DNA of 64,000 bases. Source: CF-162 sp040882565. GTDB taxonomy: Bacteria; Chloroflexota; Dehalococcoidia; SM23-28-2; RBG-16-64-32. The position numbers were made by a program, and so were the translations under genes. The first letter of the stretch is position 1; each line of letters starts with the position of its first letter. The notes under the pieces were generated by a model that saw only the letters and a list, made by a program, of their open reading frames with translations, was not told the origin of the DNA and made no database searches. Location: the NCBI GenBank assembly GCA_040882565.1, contig JBBEAZ010000042.1, positions 62,001 to 126,000 on the forward strand, in the 5' to 3' direction. Of this stretch, positions 1-8,798 are shown in pieces.

Positions 1-151
1 CGCAGGCGCCGCAGTCGATGCACTCGTCCGGGTCGATGTACAGCATGCGGTCGCCGGCGGCCTCGTCCTCGTGGATGCAGTCCACAGGGCAGACCTCGAC
101 GCAGGACTTGTCCTTGGTGTCGATGCAGGGGTCGGTGATTGTGTAGGTCAT
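1..151 (-). CDS. 7Fe/8Fe ferredoxin, N-terminal part (runs off the window's left edge)
   Basis: Small electron-transfer protein with iron-sulfur clusters. The visible 50 residues begin MTYTITDPCIDTKDKSCVEV and continue with CPVDC, then a CIDCGAC stretch at the edge. This is the cysteine spacing of bacterial FdxA-type ferredoxins with one 3Fe-4S and one 4Fe-4S cluster. The ATG at 149-151 is preceded on the minus strand by an AAAGGG ribosome-binding site. The C-terminal half lies outside the window, so the exact cluster type cannot be fixed. No redox partner is adjacent. Confidence 0.9.
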   Translation of the reverse strand, partial: MTYTITDPCIDTKDKSCVEVCPVDCIHEDEAAGDRMLYIDPDECIDCGAC

Positions 152-269
152 TGCGGCACCCTTTCGGAATTCGGTCGGTTACTTAGACGCCACAGCAGTC
201 GAAATGTTAATTGTTCAGCCTATGAAACTGTATCGCGACTCATGTATAGGGTCAAGGAAACCCGACGTC

Positions 270-779
270 TCATCGCTTCCAGAACTGCCACCATTCCCCT
301 CTCCCTTTCCGCACCGCTTCCGACGCCTGCCGCTGCTCTTCCAACACCTCGCGGGCGCGCTGAAACGGCAGCTCGCGCCGCAGCATCGTCAGCTCCTCAG
401 CGAGCACCATCGCGTAACCGGGGTCCCCGGCGATCTCCGGGAAGAGCCAGCGCAGGCGGTCGTCGAAGCCCGGCGCTGTCGAACGCGGGCGGCGGCTCTC
501 GCCGGACATGCTGTCAAAGAGCGAGTACATCTTGAGCTCGCTGAGGACAGACGAGAACGCCGTTGAGAGCAACACCGCCTGCACGGGGTTCAGATCCACC
601 GTCGCTGCCTCGTCCTCGATCTGCGCATCGATCACCGGCAAGACCTCGCTCAGCCCGTGCTCATACTCCCGCATCGACTGCCGGTCGATCTCTGACCCGG
701 GCCGCGAGAGATGGTACGCCACGGCGAGCGCGACGAGGCGAGCGTGGTGTTGTGGCAGGCGGACCGTGAAGGTGGTCAT
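270..779 (-). CDS. Hypothetical protein with Trp-rich C-terminus
   Basis: Unrecognised 169-residue soluble protein. It opens with MTTFTVRLPQHHARLVALAV and shows no signal peptide or membrane segment. Predicted content is helical, with an acidic middle and a basic, aromatic tail ending WWQFWKR. It starts 9 nt after the uvrA stop codon on the same strand and has no clear Shine-Dalgarno, so it is probably co-transcribed with uvrA. Base composition matches its neighbours. Function unknown; a link to DNA repair would rest on operon position alone. Confidence 0.7.
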   Translation of the reverse strand: MTTFTVRLPQHHARLVALAVAYHLSRPGSEIDRQSMREYEHGLSEVLPVIDAQIEDEAATVDLNPVQAVLLSTAFSSVLSELKMYSLFDSMSGESRRPRSTAPGFDDRLRWLFPEIAGDPGYAMVLAEELTMLRRELPFQRAREVLEEQRQASEAVRKGRGEWWQFWKR

Positions 780-788
780 TCGGTTGAA

Positions 789-3758
789 CTACTTCGCCGC
801 GGCCTTCACCCGTTTCGCTGCCTTCCCTGCCGCCTTGCGCCCATTCGTGGAAGCGCCAGCTATTGCATGGTCCCTGGCGTTATCCAACGCGACTCTGAGG
901 TACTTGCCGGTGAGGCTGCCGGGCGTGCGAGCAATTTGTTCAGGGGTGCCCTGGGCGACGATCTCGCCACCCTTGTCGCCGCCCTGAGGCCCCAGGTCGA
1001 TAACGTGGTCGGCCTGCTTGACGACGTCGATGTGGTGCTCAATGACGAGGACGGTGTTGCCGGTGTCGACCAGGCGGTGGAGCACGCTCATCAAGGCGTT
1101 CACGTCCTCGAAGGAGAGACCGGTGGTCGGCTCGTCGAGGATGTACAGCGTGCGGCCGGTGGCGCGCCGCGACAACTCTGTCGCCAGCTTGACGCGCTGA
1201 GCCTCGCCGCCTGAGAGCGTCGTGGCCGGCTGCCCCAGCTTGATGTAGCCGAGGCCAACGTCGTTGAGCGTTTCGAGCTTGGTGCGGATGCGGCCAAACG
1301 CCTCGAAGAACTCGACGCCCTCGGCGACAGTCATATCGAGCACCTCGGCGATGTTCTTGCCACGGAAGAGGATCTCGAGCGCCTCGCGGTTGTAGCGGGC
1401 GCCGTGGCAGACCTCGCACGGCACCTCGACGTCCGGCAGGAACTGCATCTCGATCTGGATGTAGCCATCGCCCTGGCAGGCCTCGCAACGGCCGCCCTTG
1501 ACGTTGAAGGAGAAGCGCCCGCTCTTGTAGCCCCGCAGGCGGGCTTCCGGCACCGACGCGAACATCTCGCGGATCGGCGTGAACGTGCCGGTGTAGGTCG
1601 CCGGGTTCGAGCGCGGCGTGCGGCCGATCGGCGACTGGTCGATGACCACCACTTTGTCGAGCCACTTGAAGCCGTATATCTCGTCAGCCTCGCCAGGCCT
1701 TTCACGCGCGTTGTAGAGGATCTGCGCCGCCTTCTTCGAGAGGATGTCAGTTACGAGCGTCGACTTACCGGAACCGGAAACACCCGTCACGCAGACAAAC
1801 ATCCCGAGCGGGAAGCTGACATCGATGTCCTTCAGGTTGTTCTCCCGCGCTCCCTTGATCTCGATGGTCTTGCCGTTGCCCGGTCGCCGTTCCGCCGGCA
1901 CCGGGATCTGCTTGCGACCGCTGAGGTAGGCGCCGGTGAGCGACGCCTCGGAGGCGCGGATGTCATCAAGCGTGCCCTCGGCTACGACATACCCGCCGGC
2001 CGCGCCGGCGTGCGGCCCTAGGTCGACGATCCAGTCGGCGGCGCGCATCATCGTCTCGTCGTGCTCGACGACGAGGACAGTGTTGCCGAGGTCGCGAAGC
2101 CGCTTCAGCGTGCCGATCAGGCGCTCATCGTCAGCCGGGTGCAAGCCAATCGAGGGCTCATCGCAGACGTAGAGGACGCCCATCAGCGAGGAGCCGATCT
2201 GCGTCGCCAGTCGGATGCGCTGGGCCTCGCCGCCGGCGAGCGTGCCGGTCCTACGGTCGAGCGTCAGGTAATCGACGCCGACGTCACTCAGGAACTTCAG
2301 GCGCTCGTGAATCTCCTTGAGGATTTGGTGGGCGATCGTCCGCTCGCGCTCCGTGAGCGGCGAGTCGTCGTCACGCAAACGACCGGCCCAGCCCAGTGCA
2401 TGCTCGATCGAGAGGCACGCCACTTCCGAGATGTTGCGCCCGTCGACTGTGACGGCGAGAGACTCCGGCTTCAGGCGGGCGCCGTGGCACGCAGTGCACG
2501 GAACTTCCGCCATGTACTTCGAGATCTCGGTGCGCACGTATTCTGAGTCGGTCTCCTTGTAACGGCGGGTGAGGTTCGAGATGACACCCTCGAAGGTCGT
2601 ATCCCATTTGTTCTCGTGGCCGCCGTGACCCGTGTACTGAAGGGTGATCTCACCCTTGTCGCCGTGGAGGATGAGGTCGAGGTGCTCCGGCTTCATCTGC
2701 TTGACCGGCGTGTTGAGGTCAAACTTGTGTTTACGCGCAACAGCGTTCAGCAGGCGCATGTACCACGTCGATACGGAGGACGTCCGCGACCACGGCACGA
2801 TCGCGCCTTCGTTGACCGAGAGACTCTTGTTGGGGATGACCAGCGATGGGTCCATCTCCATCTTCACGCCGAGCCCCGTGCACTCGCGGCAGGCGCCGTG
2901 CGGGCTGTTGAAGCTGAAGTTGCGCGGCTCTAGCTCGCCGTAGGAGATGCCGCAGACGGCGCACGCGAACTGCTCCGAGTAGATCCGCTCTTCGCCTTTC
3001 AGCTTCGCCTTCTTGTCCTCCAGCAGATCTACGATCACCGTCCCGCCGCCGAGCCGCAGAGCGGTCTCGACGGAGTCCGAGATGCGCATCCGCTTCGAGT
3101 CCTCCTCACCGGCCTCCGGCACGTCGGCGACGAGGCGGTCGACGACCAACTCGATCGTGTGCCGCTTCTTCTTGTCGAGCTTGATCTCGTCATCGACGTC
3201 ATGCACGACACCGTCGACACGCACCCGGACGAATCCGGCCTTGCGAGCGTCCTCGAATATCTTGGTGTACTCGCCTTTGCGGTCCTGGACGACCGGGGCG
3301 AGGATCAGCAGCCGCCGCCCGGCCGGAATCGCCAGCACAGAATCGACGATCTGCTGCACGGTCTGCTTCTCGATGGGGCGGCCGCACTGCGGACAGTGAG
3401 GGTGACCGACGCGAGCGTAAAGCAGGCGCAGGTAGTCGTAGATTTCGGTCTGCGTGGCGACGGTCGATCGCGGGTTGCGAGACGCGCCCTTCTGGTCGAT
3501 CGAAATCGCCGGCGACAGGCCATCGATGTAGTCGACGTCCGGCTTCTCCATCAGGCCGAGGAACTGGCGGGCGTAGGCCGAGAGTGATTCGACGTAGCGG
3601 CGTTGCCCTTCAGCGTAGATCGTGTCGAAGGCCAGCGAGGACTTGCCGGAGCCCGAGACGCCGGTGATCACGACGAGCTTGTCGCGGGGGATGTGAACGT
3701 CGATGTTCTTGAGGTTGTGCTCGCGCGCGCCGCGAACAACGATGGCGTCCTGGGGCAT
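789..3758 (-). CDS. uvrA: Excinuclease ABC subunit A
   Basis: DNA damage sensor of nucleotide excision repair; as a dimer it loads UvrB at lesions. The 989-residue length is normal for the family. The first ABC module has Walker A GVSGSGKS near residue 33 and the UvrA signature DTIYAEGQRRYVESLSAYAR. A second GVSGSGKS lies in the C-terminal half. Zinc-finger cysteine pairs are visible (CAVC, CEAC, CEVC), and both ABC signatures read LSGGEAQR or LAGGEAQR. The start is set at the ATG at 3756-3758, which has an AAGGA box 8 nt upstream and gives MPQDAIVVRGAREHNLKNID, the family N-terminus. An in-frame start at 3788 would add 10 residues without family support. Regulation is probably by LexA (see 3830-3841). 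Confidence 0.98.
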   Translation of the reverse strand: MPQDAIVVRGAREHNLKNIDVHIPRDKLVVITGVSGSGKSSLAFDTIYAEGQRRYVESLSAYARQFLGLMEKPDVDYIDGLSPAISIDQKGASRNPRSTVATQTEIYDYLRLLYARVGHPHCPQCGRPIEKQTVQQIVDSVLAIPAGRRLLILAPVVQDRKGEYTKIFEDARKAGFVRVRVDGVVHDVDDEIKLDKKKRHTIELVVDRLVADVPEAGEEDSKRMRISDSVETALRLGGGTVIVDLLEDKKAKLKGEERIYSEQFACAVCGISYGELEPRNFSFNSPHGACRECTGLGVKMEMDPSLVIPNKSLSVNEGAIVPWSRTSSVSTWYMRLLNAVARKHKFDLNTPVKQMKPEHLDLILHGDKGEITLQYTGHGGHENKWDTTFEGVISNLTRRYKETDSEYVRTEISKYMAEVPCTACHGARLKPESLAVTVDGRNISEVACLSIEHALGWAGRLRDDDSPLTERERTIAHQILKEIHERLKFLSDVGVDYLTLDRRTGTLAGGEAQRIRLATQIGSSLMGVLYVCDEPSIGLHPADDERLIGTLKRLRDLGNTVLVVEHDETMMRAADWIVDLGPHAGAAGGYVVAEGTLDDIRASEASLTGAYLSGRKQIPVPAERRPGNGKTIEIKGARENNLKDIDVSFPLGMFVCVTGVSGSGKSTLVTDILSKKAAQILYNARERPGEADEIYGFKWLDKVVVIDQSPIGRTPRSNPATYTGTFTPIREMFASVPEARLRGYKSGRFSFNVKGGRCEACQGDGYIQIEMQFLPDVEVPCEVCHGARYNREALEILFRGKNIAEVLDMTVAEGVEFFEAFGRIRTKLETLNDVGLGYIKLGQPATTLSGGEAQRVKLATELSRRATGRTLYILDEPTTGLSFEDVNALMSVLHRLVDTGNTVLVIEHHIDVVKQADHVIDLGPQGGDKGGEIVAQGTPEQIARTPGSLTGKYLRVALDNARDHAIAGASTNGRKAAGKAAKRVKAAAK

Positions 3759-3806
3759 TTGCAGTCCTTCCAAAAGCCGGCCAACCATGGTCCGGCTCGA
3801 CGGATT

Positions 3807-3835
3807 ATTTTACGGCTTGAAGCGATTTAGAACAA
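3807..3835 (-). promoter_or_regulatory. Predicted uvrA promoter
   Basis: On the minus strand TTGTTC (3830-3835) is followed after exactly 17 nt by TAAAAT (3807-3812). Transcription would start near 3800, about 40 nt before the uvrA ATG at 3758. The -35 box overlaps a LexA-like operator. Confidence 0.6.
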
Positions 3836-3841
3836 GAGTTT
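3830..3841 (-). promoter_or_regulatory. LexA/SOS-box-like operator over the uvrA -35
   Basis: The plus strand reads GAACaagaGTTT. This matches the Gram-positive-type LexA half-sites GAAC-N4-GTTC at seven of eight positions. It overlaps the -35 hexamer of the uvrA promoter, where a repressor would block RNA polymerase. uvrA is a classic SOS gene. The lineage's LexA specificity is assumed, not shown here. Confidence 0.5.
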
Positions 3842-4011
3842 TAGTGCACCCTTCAACAAGGCGGTGCAAGGTCAGTTAACACTGAGTAAAACGTTAAGCA
3901 TTGGTGCTCTTGCGTCATAACACCGCACGTATGGCGCCGTCTTAGAAAACAAGGAACCAACAAGGCCGGCGTGCCGGGGGGCACGGGCTCACTACGACAA
4001 GGGGTTCACCA

Positions 4012-5487
4012 GTGGCACGTATTGTTCGCGACCCAGACGAAGCGCTCGAGGCTCAACGCAAGCGCTCAATTTCGATCTTTCGCGTCTTCGTCTTCCTGGT
4101 TTCCATTGGCGCCGTCGCCGGCGTGGCAATAGCACTCTTGCAGATGCAGGGCGATTCCGGCGCACCGACCATCGCAATCGGCACCGTCGCTGGGCTGGCG
4201 ATTGCGGTCCAGGTCATGCTGGGCTTCCTCCAGCGCAGGATGAACAGCGAGCATGAGCGGCTGCAGAACATGTGGCACTCCCGCAAGGCCGAGCTGACAG
4301 AGATTGCGGGCCGGGACGAGCTGACGCAACTTCAGAACCGCCGCTTCTTCTACGAGCAGATGCAACAGGAGCTGGCGCTGGCGCAGCGGTATAAGCGACC
4401 CCTGTCGCTGCTGATGATGGACGTAGACGACCTGAAGCTGATTAACGACGAGTTCGGCCACCAGGTGGGCGACCTCGTCCTCCGCTCTTTCGGACGGGTC
4501 CTGAACCTGCAGGCCGGAGACCAGAACATCACCGCGCGCATCGGCGGCGACGAGTTCGCCGTAATTCTCCCGGGCAAAGACCGCAAGGAAGCGGACAAGT
4601 TGGCCTGGCAGATTTGGGATGAGTTGGCGAAGACTCCGGTCTGCGAGACGGAGAACGCCAGCATCTTCCTCGGCGTTTCGGTTGGCGTCGGCGGTTACCC
4701 CTGGGGCGGCGAGACGCTGGAAGAGATCATTCACTGGGCCGACGCCAAGCTGTATGCCAATAAGCTCGAACGTAAGGGCTTCAAGAACAACACTCGCAAC
4801 GGCGACGACAGGCGGCTTGTAGCGGCTGTCGTCGACGTGCTCTCGAGCGCCCTCGACATTCGCGACACCCTGACGCACCGGCACGCCCGCCGCGTCGCCC
4901 GCATGTCCGCTTTCGTGGCCCGCGAGATGAAGCTCTCCGAGCCCCAGGTCCTGCAGATCGAGTACGCCGCAGCGCTGCACGACATCGGCAAGATCGGCGT
5001 TGCGGACAGCATTCTCAACAAGGCGGCCGCGCTGGACGAAAGTGAATGGCACGACATGCGCCGGCACTCCGAGCTAGGTTTCAAGGTGCTTAATGGGATC
5101 GACTTCCTGGGCGAGTCAGCCGAGATCGTCTACTCGCACCACGAGCGCTACGACGGCGAAGGCTATCCGCGGGGCCTCGCAGGGGAAGAGATCGCCCTGG
5201 GAGCACGCGTATTCGCCGTAGTGGACGCTTACGACGCGATGACATCGCGCAGGCCCTACCGCGAGGCAATCCCGCAGGAAGATGCGCTGGAAGAGATCAT
5301 GCGCCACTCCGGCCGCCAGTTCGACCCGCAGGTGGTCGAGGCGTTCCTGAACATGGCCCGCCGCAACCCCGACGGCTTCCGTGACGAGCACGAGGAATTC
5401 GGGACCAGGGTTGTTGAGGGCTCGCACGAAGAGCGCGACCTAGACCAGGTGCCGGCGCCGCATCACACGCCGATCGACACACTCTAA
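4012..5487 (+). CDS. Membrane GGDEF diguanylate cyclase fused to HD-GYP phosphodiesterase
   Basis: Cyclic-di-GMP signalling protein of 491 residues. Two membrane segments (about 22-43 and 54-74) anchor a cytoplasmic GGDEF domain with an intact GGDEF motif at 178-182. An HD-GYP domain follows, with HDIGKIG at 323-329 and HHERYDGEGYP at 376-386. Both active sites look complete, so the protein may make and break c-di-GMP depending on signal. No RxxD inhibitory site is seen just before GGDEF (residues 169-172 are GDQN), which suggests little product inhibition. The start is the GTG at 4012 with AAGGGG 7 nt upstream. It is transcribed alone, divergent from uvrA. Confidence 0.93.
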   Translation: MARIVRDPDEALEAQRKRSISIFRVFVFLVSIGAVAGVAIALLQMQGDSGAPTIAIGTVAGLAIAVQVMLGFLQRRMNSEHERLQNMWHSRKAELTEIAGRDELTQLQNRRFFYEQMQQELALAQRYKRPLSLLMMDVDDLKLINDEFGHQVGDLVLRSFGRVLNLQAGDQNITARIGGDEFAVILPGKDRKEADKLAWQIWDELAKTPVCETENASIFLGVSVGVGGYPWGGETLEEIIHWADAKLYANKLERKGFKNNTRNGDDRRLVAAVVDVLSSALDIRDTLTHRHARRVARMSAFVAREMKLSEPQVLQIEYAAALHDIGKIGVADSILNKAAALDESEWHDMRRHSELGFKVLNGIDFLGESAEIVYSHHERYDGEGYPRGLAGEEIALGARVFAVVDAYDAMTSRRPYREAIPQEDALEEIMRHSGRQFDPQVVEAFLNMARRNPDGFRDEHEEFGTRVVEGSHEERDLDQVPAPHHTPIDTL

Positions 5488-5509
5488 ACATCGCTCATCT
5501 TCGTTTCTG

Positions 5510-5538
5510 AGAGGAGCAGGCTTCGCGCCGGCTCCTCT
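5510..5538 (+). terminator. Hairpin after the GGDEF/HD-GYP gene
   Basis: AGAGGAGC (5510-5517) pairs with GCTCCTCT (5531-5538). An inner GGC/GCC pair and an A-G mismatch continue the stem around the loop TTCGC. It lies 22 nt after the stop codon. There is no T-run, so this may be a factor-dependent or weak terminator. Confidence 0.5.
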
Positions 5539-5611
5539 GTCCATTTCCACCTCCGCTCCACGGCTGGGCTAAAATCTGCCTCACCGGGCTCTCAGCCGAA
5601 GGGAGGCACAA

Positions 5612-6928
5612 ATGGACTGGCAGAAAATGGCCGACGACAAACTGATGACCGCGGACGAGGCCGTGTCGGTGATCAAGTCAGGCGATCACGTGGGCATCGC
5701 GCCCTTCACGACGACGCCTTTCACGCTCTGCGAGGCGCTGTTCGCCCGCTGCGGTGAGCTGGAGAACCTGCGGATCGATCACCCGGCGGCGCTGTTCACG
5801 TGGGTGACGGCGGACGAGACGACGCACGTCGTCACCGACAACTACGCGACGCCGATGAACCGCGATATCGTGAACGCCGGGCGCATGGAGTACCTGCCGA
5901 TCGGGCGCTGGCGGCACGACGAAGTGCCAGCGGGCTTTGACGCGCCGTTGGACGTGTTCATGGTGCCGCTTTCGCCACCCGACCAGCACGGTTACATGAG
6001 CTTCGGACCGGGCATCTGGTTCTCGAAGCGGATGGCGCAGGAGGCGAAGACCGTCATCGCCGAGATCCACGAGAACTTCATCCGCACCGGCGGCGACAAC
6101 TTCATTCACATTTCGGAGATCGACCGCATCTGCATTGGCCAGCGGCCAACGGGCAACCTCCAGATTCCGCCGCGCACCGAAGAGGAGACGTTCGTGACCG
6201 AGGTCGCCTGCACACTCGTCGCCTCCGAGCTGGTACACGACCGCGACACGATCCAGATCGGCGTCGGCACCGTCTCGGCGGCGTTGGGCATGTACCTCGG
6301 CGACAAGCATGACCTCGGCGTCCAGACGGAGCTGATCACAGGTGGCATCGCCCAGCTCGTGCGCGATGGCGTGGTCACGGGCAAGTACAAGACGCTTCAC
6401 CGGGAGAAAGTAGTGGGTAGCGCCTGCGTCGCCTTGCCGGAGGAGGACCTGCAGCTGATCGACGGCAACCCGGCCTTCGAGCTTTACGACTTCGGCTACA
6501 CCGATGACGTCCGCCTGCTGACCCAGCAATCCAACCTGGTGGCGGTCAACAACGCGCTGCTGGTCGACCTCACCGGACAGATCGACTCGGAGTCGATCGG
6601 CTCTCGCATCTGGACCGGCGTCGGTGGCCAGACCGGGTTCATGATCGCCGCGCAATACTCCGTGGGGGGCCGTTCGGTGATCGTGCTGCCGTCCAGCCAC
6701 CTGATCAGCGGCGAGCGACGGACGCGAATCGTCGGGGCTCTGCCAGAAGGATCGGTAGTGACGGTGCCCCGGACGCTCGTGGACTACGTCGTCACCGAGA
6801 ACGGCATCGCGACCTTGCGCGGCAAAACGGTCCGCCAGCGGATCGGTGAACTGATCGCTGTAGCGCACGCAGACTTCCAGGGCGAACTGAAGGCGGAGGC
6901 GAAGCGCCTGTACGGGGTAACGGTATAG
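5612..6928 (+). CDS. Acetyl-CoA hydrolase/transferase family protein (4-hydroxybutyrate CoA-transferase-like)
   Basis: Family I CoA-transferase of 438 residues that moves CoA between acyl-CoA and a free carboxylic acid. Family features are the N-terminal GDHVGIAPF loop, the GVGTVSAALG glycine-rich segment, DLTGQIDSESIG, which carries the likely catalytic glutamate, and the C-terminal VVTENGIATLRGKTVRQRIG signature. Butyrate/4-hydroxybutyrate CoA-transferases have the same length and layout, but the substrate cannot be read from sequence. The ATG at 5612 follows GGGAGG (5601-5606), and a TAAAAT at 5570-5575 may be its -10 box. No partner acyl-CoA genes are adjacent. Confidence 0.88.
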   Translation: MDWQKMADDKLMTADEAVSVIKSGDHVGIAPFTTTPFTLCEALFARCGELENLRIDHPAALFTWVTADETTHVVTDNYATPMNRDIVNAGRMEYLPIGRWRHDEVPAGFDAPLDVFMVPLSPPDQHGYMSFGPGIWFSKRMAQEAKTVIAEIHENFIRTGGDNFIHISEIDRICIGQRPTGNLQIPPRTEEETFVTEVACTLVASELVHDRDTIQIGVGTVSAALGMYLGDKHDLGVQTELITGGIAQLVRDGVVTGKYKTLHREKVVGSACVALPEEDLQLIDGNPAFELYDFGYTDDVRLLTQQSNLVAVNNALLVDLTGQIDSESIGSRIWTGVGGQTGFMIAAQYSVGGRSVIVLPSSHLISGERRTRIVGALPEGSVVTVPRTLVDYVVTENGIATLRGKTVRQRIGELIAVAHADFQGELKAEAKRLYGVTV

Positions 6929-7447
6929 CTACGGGATCGCACCAACTCGGTAGCGCACAGCCACCGTGATGGTTTCGCCCCCGTTGTTGACCGCGCGAAG
7001 CAACCCGCAGCCTATCGTCTGCTCTCCCGACGGAGCGTTCGCGATGTCAACGTCCCCTTCGTCGCGGATGAACCGCCACACGAGCTGTACACCGTCCGAT
7101 GGGTAGGGATCGGTCACCTGCCAGGTGAAGTCAAACGCGAAGTTCTCGCACGGCGGCGCTGAGCCGCCGGCAGTCTCGGTGATCGCAAGCGGGTCGATCT
7201 CGTAGGTGCCGCCCGGCTCGATCGTGGCTTCCAGTTCACCGGACGTGAGTTCCTGTAGGTCCTCGTCGAGCTGGGGGTCAGCGGGCGATGGCGCCGGGCC
7301 ACCGCCGTCGGGCGCGGGGGTCGGAGTCTCGTCTTTCGTGCCGGCAGGAGTGATGACAGCGGTCGGGCCTGAGGTATCATCGTCATCGCCACCGCAGGCC
7401 GCGAGGCCTGAAAGCGCGACGGCGAATAGGACAATGAGCGCCTTCAC
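6929..7447 (-). CDS. Lipoprotein with poly-Asp linker
   Basis: Secreted, lipid-anchored protein of 172 residues. The N-terminus MKALIVLFAVALSGLAAC is a short signal peptide ending in the lipobox LAAC, followed by GGDDDD and a long Thr/Pro/Gly/Asp-rich linker to about residue 70. The C-terminal 100 residues contain two cysteines and look like a beta-rich domain of unknown family. Its ATG overlaps the stop of the translin-family gene upstream (ATGA), so the two are translationally coupled. Its 3' end meets the CoA-transferase gene tail to tail. Confidence 0.75.
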   Translation of the reverse strand: MKALIVLFAVALSGLAACGGDDDDTSGPTAVITPAGTKDETPTPAPDGGGPAPSPADPQLDEDLQELTSGELEATIEPGGTYEIDPLAITETAGGSAPPCENFAFDFTWQVTDPYPSDGVQLVWRFIRDEGDVDIANAPSGEQTIGCGLLRAVNNGGETITVAVRYRVGAIP

Positions 7448-8097
7448 TTCGCGGTGCGCTCCTCGAACTCGCGCAGCCGGTCTTCGAGTCGGCGCTGCGA
7501 GTACGTCACGGTGAAGTCGCCGCGGGTGCGCTCGAGAATCGCGCGCATAGCGTCGCTCGTGCGCCGCAGGCCGCTTGTGACCCCTTCGGGGTAGTCCATC
7601 GTCATCAGCATGTCGTAGATATCGCCCATCGTCGCCAGCACTTCCTCACAATGCTGAATGTCGCCACCGCGCAGCTCATCGAGCAGGTGGCGGCGCAGCT
7701 CGCCGATCGTCTCGCCGATGCCGTTGAGATAGGCGGTGCCCATGACGCCCAGATCTTCCGGCGTCGGCAGCGGCTCACCGGCAATCAGAGCCAGCGTGGT
7801 ACTAGCCTCCGAGAACTCCTTTTGCGCATCGTGTACATAGCCGGCGTGAAGGATATCGGCGTGCTTGGCCAGAGCCTTGGCCGTCTCGTCCAGATTCGCA
7901 CGCGCCTTCGCCAGCAGCTCGCGCGCCGGCCCGAACTCACCACGGTGCACGGACCGGATGGCGTTGGCGGAGAGGCGGATCACTTCTCGCGAAAGCGAAA
8001 GCGCTCGCTCGCGCGCAGCGTTCTTGGCGTCCAGGTAGTGCCTGACGGAGTCGGCGATTTCGTTGAGGTTGTCGGTGTTCAGCGCTACTCCTCCCAC
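7444..8097 (-). CDS. Translin family protein
   Basis: All-helical protein of 217 residues resembling the translin superfamily, known in eukaryotes and archaea as octameric single-strand nucleic-acid binding proteins (C3PO/translin). Visible traits are the run SREVIRLSANAIRSVHRGEF, then repeated helices with LARANLDET-like spacing, GTAYLNGIGETIGELRRHLL, and a C-terminal TSGLRRTSDAMRAILERTRG helix. The start is uncertain. The GTG at 8097 lies before a GGAGGAG box that falls inside codons 2-4, so initiation at the in-frame CTG at 8082 is possible. It overlaps the lipoprotein genes on both sides, forming one coupled operon. The function in bacteria is not established. Confidence 0.75.
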   Translation of the reverse strand: MGGVALNTDNLNEIADSVRHYLDAKNAARERALSLSREVIRLSANAIRSVHRGEFGPARELLAKARANLDETAKALAKHADILHAGYVHDAQKEFSEASTTLALIAGEPLPTPEDLGVMGTAYLNGIGETIGELRRHLLDELRGGDIQHCEEVLATMGDIYDMLMTMDYPEGVTSGLRRTSDAMRAILERTRGDFTVTYSQRRLEDRLREFEERTAK

Positions 8098-8798
8098 AGC
8101 TCAAAGTAATCGTAGCATTCGGCGCACGTGCCAGAGAGCCACTCGTTGGACTCATCAGACGGTCGCCCAGAGTTCATCAGGAGCTTCAGCCTCCACCCGG
8201 CGCCGTTACGCTCGAAGAAGAGCACATAAGCGTTCGTCGTCGGGTCAGACTGCTGCATAACGACAGCAATATCGACCGGTCCGCCAATCGCTCCCCCGGA
8301 GTCGTGGGTGAGGGTCGCCAATGCAGCGAGCTGGAACCCCAACGCAAACCTATCGCTAAGGAAAGTCTTGAATTCATCCATCGCCATCGGCCGCCCCTCG
8401 CTCCGCCACAGGCCCACCATGATGCCCGAGACCGGCTGGGTGCACTGGTAGAGGATGTTCGGACACTGTTCAGTGCTGATCACCGGGTCCCGCAAAAAGA
8501 AGTCCACGTCTTGTGCTTGAATCGCCTGATCTATGGCTGCTCCGAACGTCCGGAACTCGTCGAATCCCGCCGGGGGAATCGACAACAGGGTAGAGGCTGG
8601 CGTCGCTGTCAGCGTGTCCTCAGGAGCTGCTGGCGTAGCGGTGATGGTCGAATCAGGCCCAACGCTGGCGGTACCAGTCGGGATGTCGTCGTCGTCATCT
8701 CCACAGCCGCCAGCGACAAGCGCGAGAAAAGCCGCCGCGATCAGGTAGGTCTTCAATCGCCTAGAGGTCCCTGACCGGATCCGGGAAGTCGCCTTCAC
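8085..8798 (-). CDS. Lipoprotein with poly-Asp linker
   Basis: Predicted lipid-anchored extracellular protein of up to 237 residues. A hydrophobic stretch ending in the lipobox LVAGGC precedes GDDDDDIPTG and a Thr/Ala/Pro-rich linker. The folded part from about residue 75 contains several cysteines, including CAEC near the end, and matches no family I know. Start choice is unsure: the GTG at 8798 overlaps the upstream zinc-ribbon gene by 38 nt, whereas a TTG at 8756 would give a compact signal peptide (MKTYLIAAAFLALVAGGC) and no overlap. Its stop lies inside the translin gene's start region. Confidence 0.7.
   Translation of the reverse strand: MKATSRIRSGTSRRLKTYLIAAAFLALVAGGCGDDDDDIPTGTASVGPDSTITATPAAPEDTLTATPASTLLSIPPAGFDEFRTFGAAIDQAIQAQDVDFFLRDPVISTEQCPNILYQCTQPVSGIMVGLWRSEGRPMAMDEFKTFLSDRFALGFQLAALATLTHDSGGAIGGPVDIAVVMQQSDPTTNAYVLFFERNGAGWRLKLLMNSGRPSDESNEWLSGTCAECYDYFELWEE

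Noticed and set aside
3842..4011. Possible c-di-GMP riboswitch before the GGDEF/HD-GYP gene
   Set aside because: No GEMM-type conserved core or paired stems are seen in the 170-nt leader.
4066..5067. 333-codon open frame antisense to the GGDEF/HD-GYP gene
   Set aside because: Shadow of a well-supported gene; composition is Val/Leu/Arg-rich without motifs.
5678..6868. 396-codon open frame antisense to the CoA-transferase
   Set aside because: No start signal and no recognisable domain; the other strand has a complete family I CoA-transferase.
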